Shown here piece after piece: positions 12,512 through 24,059 of a stretch of DNA of 64,000 bases. Each line of letters opens with the position of its first letter. The stretch's first letter is position 1. A program made the translations under genes and the position numbers. The stretch comes from Druceiella hillmani. Lineage: Eukaryota > Arthropoda > Insecta > Lepidoptera > Hepialidae. The DNA lies in NCBI GenBank assembly GCA_039881145.1, contig JAYKKI010000015.1, forward strand, positions 25,194,001 to 25,258,000, given 5' to 3'. The notes under the pieces were generated by a model. That model saw only the letters and a list, made by a program, of their open reading frames with translations. It had not been told where the DNA came from and searched no databases.

Positions 12512-14612
12512 TAATATTAATAAATACATAATTAAATAAATAATTAGGTATGTACTAATTTATTGAATTGCAATATTTTTCTGTTACTCTACTTCTATAA
12601 CTATAATAACTTAACCTAGAATTAAAATCTATACAGATTTTCTAGCTGTTTCTCCCTAGGTAAGAAAATTACATGAAATTAAATATTTATTTTGCAGATC
12701 TAAGCAGGGCAGAAAGGACATAGATGGCGCAACACTTACAATTTATTTTCATAAATATTTTTCTTTCCTTGTTTATTCCATTTTTGGTATAAACTGTCTT
12801 GCCCTAAAAATAGAACTCGTTATATTTCGTATTTTTAAATTTTTGGTTCTACATGCTATATTCCTTGGTTCACGTTCAATGGCTATTTATTAAGGCCAAT
12901 TAATTATCGAAACCTTCCAAGGATTTACATATTCACTCACATGTAATTCCCGTTATGGTCCTCTGTCATAGTTTCGAAATTTAACACCACCAAGTTACAC
13001 TAACTACAAAACCGTAAAGAGTTTATTTGTAATTATCTTAATCACTCCTTATGACATGTTTCACTCTCACTGAGTAAATAAAGCTGAATATGTGTGGTTG
13101 AATATATCTCCACAAATATTAAAACATGAAACTAAACGATTTTTTAAATATTTTATAGCTCGTGAGATTTGTTTTACATAAATTCTTTTAAAATATTTTA
13201 TACAGGACTACCCTTTTATATTTGATATATCTGTGCCTGATTGCAATGTTCTGTGACTACCATCTTTTTAGTTTATTGAGTCATTGCCCCGCAAGTATTC
13301 AAGGTCAGACATAAATTATGACAGCGATTGTGTAGTAGTTTCTTTGGCAACAAACAACATTTTAAACATAATAACCGTCTTGTCCAAATACATCTTATTG
13401 AGAATGATCCAAGATACTTGAGGATCTGACGATTATAAAATGATGGACACATAAAGAGATATCCCTAGAAAATTTATGCCAAGCCATGCAGAATCAGTCA
13501 ATTTATTTTTGTTGTCAAAATTGTGCTTTTTTTAAAAAAGTTTTTCGGCTAATTAATATAGGAATTCTATTTTATTTTCTAGGTGTTAACTTTATCAAAG
13601 CAGAAATCCATCTACTTACGGAGGCAGGTGTTGCAAAGTATATATATACAAATGTAGTAATTGGCATGGCTTTGTTCAAAGTATAACATTAGTAGCATTT
13701 ATATTCTTCACACGTTATAATTTTTAACAATTATTTATATTAACTTTTTGGGAACAAAATAAAAATATGATTTATTTCTATTTAAAGACTTTTTACTCGG
13801 TTCACCTCAAAAAATTTCAACGTCAAAATAAATGGGCGCCAGAACAAAAAGTAAATATAACAAACAAAAGAATATAATTATTCTATACCAGAATATAATT
13901 TATCCTAATTGATAAAATTATTTTAATTTGTTTTATGCTTTAATAGCATGCACACATTCATAAAATTTATAAAAAATGTTTCCTTTTTGTATTAAAAAAA
14001 AATTAATAATTGCAAATGAAGTTTTGAATTCTATTATAATTTTCATTCAATTGACGTTATATTATAATATATTATTCTTTATTTGTTTATGTCATGTTTA
14101 CGTAATTATTTCATTTAAATATTTATTATAACAAAGATTTTATCCCTACGTCATATAATTTAGAGAAAATATTGGATAGATACATTCACATTTGAAATTG
14201 AACAATCGAACTGTTCTTGAAAATATTTATAGCAACGTCACTTCATTCAGTCAAACTATTTGTACAATTTTATAAACAATTGAATAGATAATATGAATCA
14301 TTTAACAGTGAGTGAATTAATTTAAAATTGTATATCACCTTAAAATACACGTCTAATTAGGTTAATATATAGTGTGGATATATAGTGTATATAGTATGGA
14401 AGTATTTCCACATGCTGTTTCAGTTTCTAAAGTTCTTTTTAATATGGAAAAGTAAAAAAATGCCTTATTACTCTGATTTTCCTCATAATGTTTTCATAGC
14501 GATTTAGTGAAAATTATTTGAGGTGAGAGCTTTTCATATATCAGCATATCTACAATTTAGTTTCAAATATTACTTAAAAAAATTAACGAGGGGTGTCGTG
14601 GGACACCTGGTT
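12512..14612. other. AT-rich spacer
   Basis: A 66-codon plus frame at 13486-13686 has no recognised motif. No simple repeat array or transposon relic was seen. The sequence becomes almost pure A/T toward the foldback element downstream. Confidence 0.5.
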
Positions 14613-14624
14613 GGAATGAAGTTC
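14613..14624 (+). repeat. left partner of a 12-bp inverted pair
   Basis: GGAATGAAGTTC occurs here, and its exact reverse complement occurs at 18570-18581. The two span 3,969 bp and enclose the P-like transposase relic. The block just upstream (14592-14607) also has a small hairpin, GGTGTC-GTGG-GACACC. This could be an end of a mobile element, but only 12 bp match exactly. Confidence 0.3.
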
Positions 14625-14740
14625 CTTTCGCTATATATTATGTTTTAAATTTATATTACATACAGGAATAAAAACTTTTCAGCATAATAAAACATTCGCT
14701 ATATCATTTACTAAATATAAAAAATTTATAAATTACAAAA

Positions 14741-15427
14741 TATTTTCGGCAAATTCACTCATTTTCATTATTACTTTATTATTTATTAAATACCTAAAAT
14801 TAATAAATCATAATAAATTGTCAGCATATTAATTTATTTTCATTAATTAATTAAACTTTATTTAGATTGTTTCAGTATTACATTCATTAAAATTTTTGAA
14901 ATATTTAAATTTAAAATAAAGATAAATAAATTTAACAAATTAACTTTTATTAATTATTATAAAAATAAAATTTTTTTTAAAAGTTTAAGTTTAATTTTAA
15001 CATTTATTTAGTTTGATATAATAAATAATTGTTAAAATTAAACTTAAAACTAATTAATTTTGTTAATATTTAAAATAAAAAAATTGAAGTACAAACTTTA
15101 AATTAATTTTACATTTAATTTGATTTATTTAATAAAAAAAAAGAAAAAAATTAATTGAGTGAATAATAAAATTTAACTTTTAAATTAATTTTAAATTTAA
15201 ATAGATTTTGAAGTAATTAAAATAAAAATATTTTAATTTGAAATTAATTAAATTGAAAATTTATTATTCTAAACCGAATTTTATTGTTTAAAGATTTATT
15301 TTAATTATTTCGTCAAACAATCTAAATAAAGTTTAAAGTTTTAATAAATGATGAAATTATAATGAAAATAAATGAATTTGCCGAAATAATTTTATCTATT
15401 TTAAGTATTAATTAATAAATAAAGTAA
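14741..15427. mobile_element. very AT-rich foldback or MITE-like element
   Basis: The left arm (14771-14875) ends AACTTTATTTAGATTGTTTC. The right arm (15311-15427) is its imperfect reverse complement, sharing AACAATCTAAATAAAGTT. The phrase TTTCGGCAAATTCA occurs at the left edge (about 14745) and in reverse within the right arm (about 15375). A second inverted pair, built on AAGTTTAATTTTAAC / GTTAAAATTAAACTT, lies near 14985-15050. The interior has almost no G or C and no coding frame. It looks like a non-autonomous foldback element or a nested pair; its exact ends are uncertain. Confidence 0.5.
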
Positions 15428-15534
15428 CAATTTATAATTTATAATGCAAATAAATACATACCGAATTAGAAACGAACGAATGGCTTACAATAGCAAGCCA
15501 GTAGAAAAAAAACATTGCCATTTGTCATCAATGT

Positions 15535-15562
15535 GATTTGTGTTTCACAAGAGACACAAATC
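15535..15562. repeat. 12-bp hairpin
   Basis: GATTTGTGTTTC pairs with GAGACACAAATC across a 4-nt loop with one mismatch. It lies about 110 bp beyond the AT-rich foldback element and may belong to it. Confidence 0.55.
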
Positions 15563-16256
15563 TCATTCCAAGAGGATTTTTATTGGGCATTTCACTGTTG
15601 TAAATATCAATATAAGTAAAGCAGAAATTAAACTGTACGTTAATACATGTAGATGGACCCTAAAAGATATAATAAAACAAAATCATTAAAGAAATACACA
15701 GTAAGCAAATAAAAATAATACTTGCAACTGATACTCGCACGAACACACACACATACAACCAAAGACCAAACACTCCCATACAAAAAACTTGTTTCATACA
15801 AATTTTAGGATCGCATATTACTATCTCTTTCTAACTCAACCAACATCATTGTACTTTACTTTCTGAAGTTTTTTTTGTCGATGCCGTATATTAAGTAGCC
15901 TATGCTATTGTCAAAATGCGTCGCAAAATGGCTGTTCAATCGCTCAAAATGTAAGTATCGACACTTCTGTTTTTTACGCTTTCTACTGTGTTTTCATTTT
16001 TTATTTATTTTTAACTTTGTATATGCTTTAATAATATATTTGTATCTATTTTAATATTATCTCTATCAGTTTTTATTTGTTCAGCCCTATTTACGTTGTT
16101 ATCAAATCGTGAAATTATGTTGTTTTCTTTTTATCATATTAATACATCTTTGTATTCGTCTTACCTAATATTAACTCCATCCGTTTGCATTTATTTCATT
16201 TCTATTTACGTACTCTTAAAATTCTGAAATAGTTTTGTTGTTTTTAAATATGTCTG

Positions 16257-16257
<1 letters not shown>
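15563..16257. other. spacer upstream of the P-like relic
   Basis: A short frame starting ATGCGTCGCAAAATGGC near 15916 is followed at once by AAAATGTAAGTAT, which resembles a 5' splice donor (GTAAGT). It could be a leftover 5' exon of the downstream transposase, but the peptide is only 12 residues and shows no THAP zinc-finger pattern. Confidence 0.25.
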
Positions 16258-16320
<63 letters not shown>

Positions 16321-16321
16321 T
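16258..16321. repeat. (TA)n microsatellite
   Basis: About 64 bp of AT dinucleotides with one GT interruption, just upstream of the P-like transposase relic. Confidence 0.97.
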
Positions 16322-16362
16322 GTAATTGTTCCAAACCAGAAACGCACTTTGGCTAAATATTT

Positions 16363-17270
16363 TTGGAAGTAAAAAATAAAAATTTTCTTGCAGGTTTATT
16401 TTTTGCAGGTCTGAAAAACTTCATACAAGAAACCAAACGGGAATATGTTTTGAAAGGTGAAAATTATGAATCAAATAAAATAAAACTGTTGAATCTTCCG
16501 TATTTGTTGAAAGGTGTGAGGAATAATTTGTTACAGTACGACTCATTATTTGAGAAGGAAAAAAGAGCAACATGGAAAGATATTGTATTTATAAATGCGT
16601 CAGATGCCAGTGGAAGTATGAAATTGTTTTTGAGAATAAAAAATGGCTGTATATATCCCGATAGAATGTGTAAGATGAAAGTAAGTTGCTGTGCATGAGT
16701 TTTCAATTTAAAGATACATGTATCTATGGAAATTTATTATAGAAGAGATAATGTATAAATTTCAATTTATTATTTCATGTTTGTCATACTTAATCGAAAT
16801 TTATGGAATTACCACCTATTTTACCACCAACTGATTAAATGTAGTTACGTGATCAGTTTTATTATTGTAATTTATGCATTATGTTTTCTGAGTACTGGAA
16901 CTTATTGACAGCATATACTAGAAATAATTTTTTGAAACATTTTACTCTTTATTAGAAACGTTTATTGAAGTTGAATTTTCAATATGTATATACATATTGA
17001 AAACTCAACTTCATTTCCAGGTGATGCAGTGATTCCAGGAAGGAGTATGGCAATAGCAGATATGGATGAGATCGTCAATTTCTTCAACAAATTATTTAAT
17101 AGTGTCAATTTTAGTGCTAGATATTATAAAGGTAAACCCTAGAGTCAAAGTAAGTGAAAAAAATGGGTATGACCAGTTTTGGGTAGAACACTAGAAGGTA
17201 TGCGATTTGTTAATAGAGTAGGTACACGTAAATATATTCCTAGTATAAACAATTGGATAATATTATGTAA
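16363..17270 (+). pseudogene. P-element-like (THAP9-type) transposase relic
   Basis: The plus-strand frame from 16363 contains LPYLLKGVRNNLL, then ATWKDIV, then IYPDRMCKMKVSC. These match the order of conserved phrases in the RNase-H-like core of P-element and THAP9-like transposases (PHLxKxxRNNLL; W-x-DI; YPxxxxKMKV). A TGA at 16696 ends the frame. After about 320 bp of non-homologous DNA, the same frame resumes at 17020 with NFFNKLFNSVN, matching the family's FxxLFDSxN phrase. Past further stops, and with two one-base frame changes, it continues to YDQFW and RFVNRVGTRKY. The N-terminal THAP finger and the C-terminal part were not found. The protein is dead; family assignment is from remembered motifs. 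Confidence 0.75.
16967..17012. repeat. 46-bp near-perfect palindrome
   Basis: GAAGTTGAATTTTCAATATG reads into its own reverse complement with a single mismatched pair and no spacer. It lies in the non-homologous segment inside the P-like transposase relic. Eight bases after it the homologous frame resumes behind CATTTCCAG, which looks like a 3' splice site. It may mark an intron end or a small insertion. Confidence 0.8.
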
Positions 17271-18389
17271 TAATATAATATAATTAGATAATATAATTAA
17301 TATCTAGTAATTAAGAAAATTTTCTTACCAAAATTATTTAATTTCACATTTAAAAATATTTTTGAACTTTAATTTACAAATAAACTAAATTGATTTTAAG
17401 GAACAAAGAATTGGTTAGATTTCATTTGTTCAATATTATAATGACACTTGAAATGTTTCATTGGTGTCGTGCATTAAATAACCCTAAAAGCTTTGACAAT
17501 ATGAGACCAAATTCTAATCTAGTGCAGTTTTTTTCCAAATATCGCTATTGTCCAATATACAAAAAGTTTGAAGAAAAAATAAAGAAAAAAATTTGTAGCA
17601 TAATTTCTTTCACACCTTTTCCTTATATTTGCATTTTACTTCGTACAAAATATTCTTGTGTTATTTGTATAATGTTCATATTTCTTTGTTATATGTTAAT
17701 ATTAGTTTCCTTGTTATATGTTAATGTTACATGTTAATGTTATAAATATAGATTTATAAATATTTGATATGTAGTAAATTCACTTGTTAATAATATTATT
17801 TTTCATCATCATCAATAAATTTCAATCATTCTTTTAATAAGTGCATACTTTTAGATGGTCAGTATTGGGTATTTTTTTAAACTTTGTGTCATACATTTCT
17901 TTATATTTAAATTATTTAAAAGTATTTACTTTGACGCAAAAAACACGCCCAAAATTTAAATGTTTTCCACTAAATTACAATTGACAGGAAACTTAAAACT
18001 TTCAGACCTAACAATTCTAGTTATCAAATTAATGGTGCTTTTTATTGGTATATGGGGCTAAATTTAGTATACTTTCAATAAATTTATTAACAATTATTGG
18101 TATTAAAGCATCCATTACTTATGTTTATTTTTAGGAATTATTTTACTACAGTTTAGGAAGTAAAATTATTATCATATATTTATACCTTACTTTATGTACG
18201 TAATATACTTATAATTAAAAATAATTTAATTTTTATTTATGAGTGTATTTAAGGCATTTAAAAAAACGAGTTTTCAGTTGAACTGTTTTTTTAATGTAAT
18301 GCGTATTATGTAAATAAAAGTGAGTATAGGCACGTATCGCCACGTCGTAAATGGGGTAACACATGCCGTCTCTTTCTAACCAAGTTAAA
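17271..18389. other. spacer downstream of the P-like relic
   Basis: A 115-codon plus frame (17390-17737) starts with a fairly complex stretch (ALNNPKSFDNMRPNSN) and ends in a hydrophobic, low-complexity tail. It could be further decayed transposase, because it follows in the right place, but I could not align it to the family. Near 17690-17735 the phrase TTATATGTTAAT is repeated. No other feature was seen. Confidence 0.3.
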
Positions 18390-18590
18390 AAGATTCTGTG
18401 GAATGTCCCGTCTATTTAATATATTGCCTATGTATACGGTTGCATATAATAGGAAAGAACAGAGGGAAAAGAGACAGAGAGAAAGAGAGGAAGAAGTCGC
18501 CTGGAGGGGCGTAACGCTTTTTCTTTACGTGACGATCTGCCAATTTGCCCTACTGTAAGCCGCGTATAAGAACTTCATTCCATAAATTTT
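18390..18590. repeat. GC-richer block, possible element end
   Basis: The block holds a purine-rich run (GAGACAGAGAGAAAGAGAGG), then CGCCTGGAGGGGCG and TTTACGTGACGATCTGCC, and ends with GAACTTCATTCC. That last motif is the exact reverse complement of the one at 14613-14624. It stands out from the AT-rich surroundings and looks like the terminal part of a dispersed element rather than a gene. Confidence 0.35.
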
Positions 18591-20883
18591 ATTTCACATG
18601 TTTTATATGAAACACCAGAATCAAAATAATTTAACCAAAACGCAACTAATAATACCTACGGCTATGTAAAGATTACCGCTCCAAGCACTAAAATGTAATA
18701 ATTCCTCCATTGCATTTGCTGTGTTCAGAAAACTCATTTTTAAACATTGTCTTTTTAATTTACAAACCAATATGACTGTACATTGGAATTAATATTTTCG
18801 CTCTCAAAACGCTATTTTGCTAGTCAAAACAATGCAGTTGGTTAATTAATTGTAATTTGTTGGCAAATTAATTCTTACTACTTGAGCTAAATAGGCCACA
18901 CGTTAATAAATCGAGACGTAATATTTAGGATTGCGTTAAAATATAATTAAATTGCGGAAAATCATTATTAATTTCATTAGTTTTGTTAAATATTTACAGA
19001 TTTTAATTATTTCGCTCTATGAAAAAAGTTGACGAAATTAATACTCGTTAAGGAGAAACAGATTTTCGCAGGAATTACTTGGTAATAAGAAATAGCTATA
19101 AACCTGTATGGCATATTCCCTCTGGTTTGATGATTTCTTAATTAACTTGGGAAAGAAAAGTGGTTCACTGTCATAATTAATCATGCACACGCGAGTTTTG
19201 TTTAATTACGAAGAACTATGGAATACCTTAACTTTAAATAAGGTAACATTTTCGTTACAATATTGCCTTGAAAAAAGACACTAGAAAAGAATAATAAGAA
19301 ACTTAAAAACTGTATCAGAAACTAATTTGAAAAAATTAAATTATAGAGAGTGTTAATCGTGTGTAATGTTGTTATGATAGGTGTTTAATCTTAGAATATG
19401 TGTATTGACAAAACATTCCAGTTGTTAGAATCTAATTGCCTCCAATTTGGAGACAATATTAATTACATTTATATGTATTGTATTAAAGAAAACAAACCAA
19501 AATTATTTATAGGTTATAAAACTAGAGCATAATTTTTAAAAAACTGGTATTCTTTAGAACGTAAAACTAGGAACCATCAGGAAAAAACAAAAAATGAAAT
19601 AAAATGTTTAATCATAGTACAAAATAAAAAAATGTATCTTAATAAATGTGTATATTTTATATTTTTAAAATGTCAACAATTGTTAATAAGAAATGAATAT
19701 AATAATAAAAACCGAAAGAAGTACAAAAAAATGTTTAATTACAATTTTTAAAAATAATTAGCACTAACTTCTTTTTTTTACTTTGTAGCCAGTGCTTAAA
19801 TTAATTTAGTAATAAATTAACGGTTAACTGATATTGAAATTCGTTCAGTTGTTGTCAAAATAAATGTCTTTTTCATTTTTTTCGAGTTTTCTGCGAATTT
19901 TTTGACGATCGTCTCAGATTTATCAATTTCATGGATTGGTATATTATATGCGTGTATAGAGGATATAGCGAGACACAATCTGAACTTCTTTTCATCTTGC
20001 TTGTTAAAAAGTCCAATATAAGTAGCATTAAACATATGCTATTATGAAAATAACCTGATTTTTCATAGTAAAATACAAGTTTTTTTCACTTGTTTCAATG
20101 ATGATTGAAAAAAAACTGTTAAGAAGTAATTTTTTTCATTTTATTTCTTTAAGTACGTAATTATTATTTATATATAGCACTTGGGCCCAATCTTGCAAAA
20201 GTAAATTATTGAATATACGAATGAAACAACATGCGTAATTTTTGATGTGCAGGAATTGTTTTCAGGGATCTATCAATATTTATATATATTATTCATATTA
20301 TATATAGATATTTGTTTTATCTCATTGCAAAATTTGGTGCTGTTGTTCTGATCTCGCCGGTGTAATATTATAAATAATTTAATATAAAATAGGACGCGTG
20401 TGCACTATATTAATTAAATTAAGAGAAGAATTCAAAACTTTATGTAGTAAATTTTTAAAATGTATATTTTAATACTTATATTAACAAACTTTAATTGTTT
20501 GGTTCTTAATTTAGGTTATATGTACTGCGTTCGTAGTAATTCCGGTTTCAATATTTAAAATCTTCCTTTAAAAGTAAAAATTGTTAAAAAAACTTGTGCA
20601 CTTGTCAGTAAAATTGAAAATTCAAAGGTGCACGAATATAAGTAAACAGTTGATATTAAAGTGTGTCACAAAAAAACGAGTGTGTTTTAGACCACACGAC
20701 TGAAGTAAAACTTCAAATTCACAAAATATGAACTTTAAAATTAATTTACATTTATTCACTTTAAACCTAGAATATTTAATGTATTGAACAAAATAATCAT
20801 TTATAAAATTGTTCAAGAACGAAAAGAAATTACACAATGATCAAAAAATCACCGTTCACGTAACGCTAGCAAATATATATCGC
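18591..20883. other. AT-rich spacer
   Basis: Frames at 19817-20035 (minus, 72 codons) and 20622-20837 (minus, 71 codons) were inspected. The first has a reasonably mixed composition (FRLCLAISSIHAYN) but matches nothing I recognise. No transposon or RNA gene was seen. Confidence 0.4.

Positions 20884-20965
<82 letters not shown>
20884..20965. repeat. (TA)n microsatellite
   Basis: About 82 bp of AT dinucleotides with GTA and ACA interruptions. The plus-strand frame through it translates to an Ile-Tyr run and is not a gene. Confidence 0.97.
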
Positions 20966-20969
<4 letters not shown>

Positions 20970-21489
20970 AAAAGCTTATTCGTTAAATATGCATAACGCG
21001 GCCGGATAAAATTAATGTTTTATTAAAAAGCAATAATATTGGACGTCCTACGATTAAACGAGCGTATATGAAGAGTTATAAGTCAGCGAGCAAAGCATAC
21101 GGACTTCGTCAGAACTCTTTGATATAAAATTATTATTGCTATTTACTCGGGTTTTGGTGAAGGTGGCATGATGATATATTGAGCGAATAACAACTAATTC
21201 TTACGAGATCAGCATTGATGAAATAATTACTGCCTGACCACTTGTCTCAACTCGTCTACCTCTAAATATAATAAGATAATGTAAAAATAATATTCAAGTA
21301 AAATGTATGTGTTAAATTTTTTCCTAACATTCAAGAAGTACAAAAAAATTCAAGTCCCTGGATAACCTAAGACAGGTTTACATCAAGAGTTGTGTTGATA
21401 AAATACGACTGAATCTTCAATCTGTTTCTTCAATATTTGAAATTCGTGGTCCTAATAGTATCACTATTTTCTTTTTCAATCTAAGTCGT
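20966..21489. other. spacer
   Basis: No gene was seen. Composition is mixed, with no inverted or tandem repeat that I could recognise. Confidence 0.45.
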
Positions 21490-21700
21490 CAAAGAAATGT
21501 ATTTATCCGACAATTATTTAAGGCAAATATTTCTCCGAAGAGTATTTACAGATTCGCGAATCGAAATTTATTGCCAGAGGCAACGTAATTATCTTTTCAT
21601 AACGATGTTTATTGCTGGCCTCCTTGCCTACCCTTCGCAACCCAATATAATCAAAATCTTTATAGGAAGTTGGCAAGGAAACTCAATTGAAGTTTGATTG
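21490..21700. promoter_or_regulatory. GC-richer complex island, candidate cis-regulatory DNA
   Basis: A 66-codon plus frame (21497-21697) fills this stretch. It includes AGATTCGCGAATCG and CCAGAGGCAACGTAATTATC. The peptide shows no known domain. The DNA complexity exceeds the local background, so either a small unrecognised exon or non-coding conserved DNA is possible. Confidence 0.2.
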
Positions 21701-21856
21701 ATCCATTTAAAAGATTACGTTTTTAATTAAAACCCTTCATTTCCCTTTACCTTTACGTAAATTTTGAAGTTAAGAAATATAAATTTACATAAAAATTTGG
21801 AAAATTATTTAAACGGTTAATTTCGGTTTACCTTCATTTCAATTAACTTAACCCAA

Positions 21857-21914
21857 ATAACGTTAATTAAAACTAACGAGTCCATATAACGTTAATTAAA
21901 ACTGACGAGTTCAA
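21857..21914. repeat. two-copy tandem repeat, 29-bp period
   Basis: ATAACGTTAATTAAAACT is followed 29 bp later by a nearly identical copy. The repeated units carry TTAATTAA-type homeodomain-like cores, but this AT-rich motif is common by chance. Confidence 0.75.
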
Positions 21915-22079
21915 ATGATTATATAATTTAAATCGAATAAAAACATTTTCATTAGTCCCTAACATCGAAAGCTTACTCCGACCGTGGCTTCAATACTCCA
22001 CCAATTATACAAATCAGCTCCACAGTGTTAAACATCTTTTTAAAAATTTTAGTTATAATTGAGAAAACGTATAATTGAA

Positions 22080-22290
22080 TTATAAATGCGCCTTCACCGC
22101 AAAATTTAATCTGAAAGCGGACAATAACTGATTAAATTATTGATGGATTGTATTAACGACTTTCTGGATAATTTCTAAGTTGTATGTGATTTAATAAGGG
22201 ATAAAGGTTTATTGAAGGGAGCAGTAATTCGCATTATCAAGCGGATTTATTATACCAGGTTTGGTCGGGTTTAACTTGATTCGGTTTATA
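22080..22290. promoter_or_regulatory. complex island with homeodomain-like sites
   Basis: The stretch contains GCGCCTTCACCGC, CTGATTAAATTATTGATGG and CAAGCGGATTTATT. The TGATTAAAT/TTGATGG cluster resembles Hox/TALE cofactor sites. No coding frame explains it. This is only a pattern-based suggestion. Confidence 0.22.
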
Positions 22291-23329
22291 TGCTTCGAGT
22301 ACAAAATCGTTTTTGATTGGGAAACATTCAAACGTATTTAGTTCCTTCGACTTCTCGGCAAATACTTACTAAAATTAAAACCGATCTAAATTTTAAAAAT
22401 ATTTTCTATGTCTGCTGTTTCCTATGATCCAAAACAGTTCTTAAATTATTTTCAATTTAAGTAAAATACTTCGACTACGTTAAGAAAAAGCTAACTTAGT
22501 TATATACTTAGTCTATCTTTAATATTTTTAAGATTTTATAACAGTTTGAAAACATTTTTATTAATTATGTATATATTTGAATAAATAATTTTAATAAACA
22601 ATACATTTATTTCTATGTAGATGAAGAGTGCACTGAAAAGCTTGTCTTTTTATTTTCCAGTCGTCGGAAGATTAATGACAAGCTATTTAATTAAAAGTAA
22701 ATAAATTAACGAAGTATCACATAATTGGATACTTACATGCATCAGTTGATGGAGGAAACAGGTCCATATATTCTAATGTTATTGTAAATATTCCCGCAGC
22801 CACACGGCACTTACTTTCTTGAAATACACAAACCTGCGTAAATGTCTTGTAATATCATAGTTAATTTTATTGTATTATTGTCAGGTTTATTAACTACTTA
22901 TCATTGCAACTCAATGCATACCGCGCAACACACCACGGTAAATCCCCTCAGTAAAATTACTACTGTTTTCTTGAGCTTTGTGACAGGCATGATCGTTGGA
23001 TTCTTTCCGAGAAAAGAATTTATACCGTGTTGTTGGGCTTACAAAGTTTTATTAAAATCACAATTAATTTTTAAAGTCACAACAAAATTTTTGGAGGGAA
23101 CAATTATTTATTATTTCTATAATATTATTTGTTGATATACACTATTGAAATTCCAAAATTTAGTTTGGCAATCATGGTAATCATACATGTAGCCTCCAGA
23201 CGCAGATATTTCTTTATTATGGTATATATTTAAACCCTATTTTTACATTCGATATACATTCATAAATTCTCATCAGAACCGGAATTTCGATTCCTCGAAA
23301 GATTACAATATTTCTCCAGTTCCATTACC
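22291..23329. other. spacer with a 97-codon frame (22842-23135, plus)
   Basis: The frame starts with a hydrophobic segment (about residues 4-20) and has another near 40-55. That could suggest a small membrane or secreted protein, but AT-rich DNA readily gives such hydrophobic runs. There is no homology I recognise and no clear splice context, so I do not call a gene. Confidence 0.3.
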
Positions 23330-23570
23330 GTTCCAAATGTTTACACCTAGCAACCATATGTTCTTTTTTCAGGAAAATAAATGGACCGACAGGTTGTCAA
23401 CTGACAAAATGTATCTCCAACCAATAATAACACAACGAAGCAAAGAGAGCCTTAACGACTTAACGACGACCGACACACAAACAATGGTCCCGAGCAGTAC
23501 CGTTTATTTACTTTTATACGAACCACAACTGACGTAAATCCATAAAAGGATTTCGCGGTGTCGAGTTAAG
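23330..23570. promoter_or_regulatory. GC-richer island, candidate cis-regulatory DNA or small exon
   Basis: A 66-codon plus frame (23337-23537) is preceded internally by CTTTTTTCAG at about 23362-23371, which resembles a 3' splice site. The encoded peptide is Thr/Gln-rich and unrecognised. The DNA includes AACGACGACCGACAC and GTACCGTTTATTTAC. An internal exon of an unknown gene cannot be excluded. Confidence 0.2.
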
Positions 23571-23991
23571 AAAAATAAAATGAAACGCTAAAGCGCTATA
23601 TTAAATTTGATGTTTTTAATTAAATAGTCTTGATATTGTTACGATCTTTTTATTACTTACTTCATATGTCACAATTTAAGAGACTTTTTTAATACATTTT
23701 CTCGATGAATTCTTTTTTATATTGCCAATAACAACTTATAAAATGTACGCATAATATGTTTAATGACCCAAAACAGATTTGCTTTGCAATAGATATGAGT
23801 TTCAAATTGTGAGACATTCTGTACGTTTCCGAAGATCAAAATAAAATTGTTTATAAAGTAAAGTATCAAAAATAAGCCCCACAGTTAAAAGATGTTATTA
23901 TATTTATTCCTCGAAAGCGTTAAAAAACTAGCTTTAAACCTACATTGATTTTAGATAGTGAGTTTGTAATGTCTCAAAAAGTTTTACCATT

Positions 23992-24059
23992 TTTACTGTA
24001 CCTGTTGTTTGTTTTCAAAAAAAATTATCAGGTTTACTGTACATGTTGTTTGTTCTCAA
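23992..24059. repeat. two-copy direct repeat, 41-bp offset
   Basis: TTTACTGTACCTGTTGTTTG recurs 41 bp later as TTTACTGTACATGTTGTTTG, with two differences over about 27 bp. Confidence 0.75.

Noticed and set aside
17390..17737. 115-codon plus frame after the P-like relic
   Set aside because: Position fits continuing transposase, but no family motif could be aligned and the second half is low-complexity, so it was not called.
22842..23135. Possible small secreted or membrane protein with a hydrophobic N-terminus
   Set aside because: AT-rich DNA gives such hydrophobic runs often; no homology, cleavage context or splice evidence supports it.
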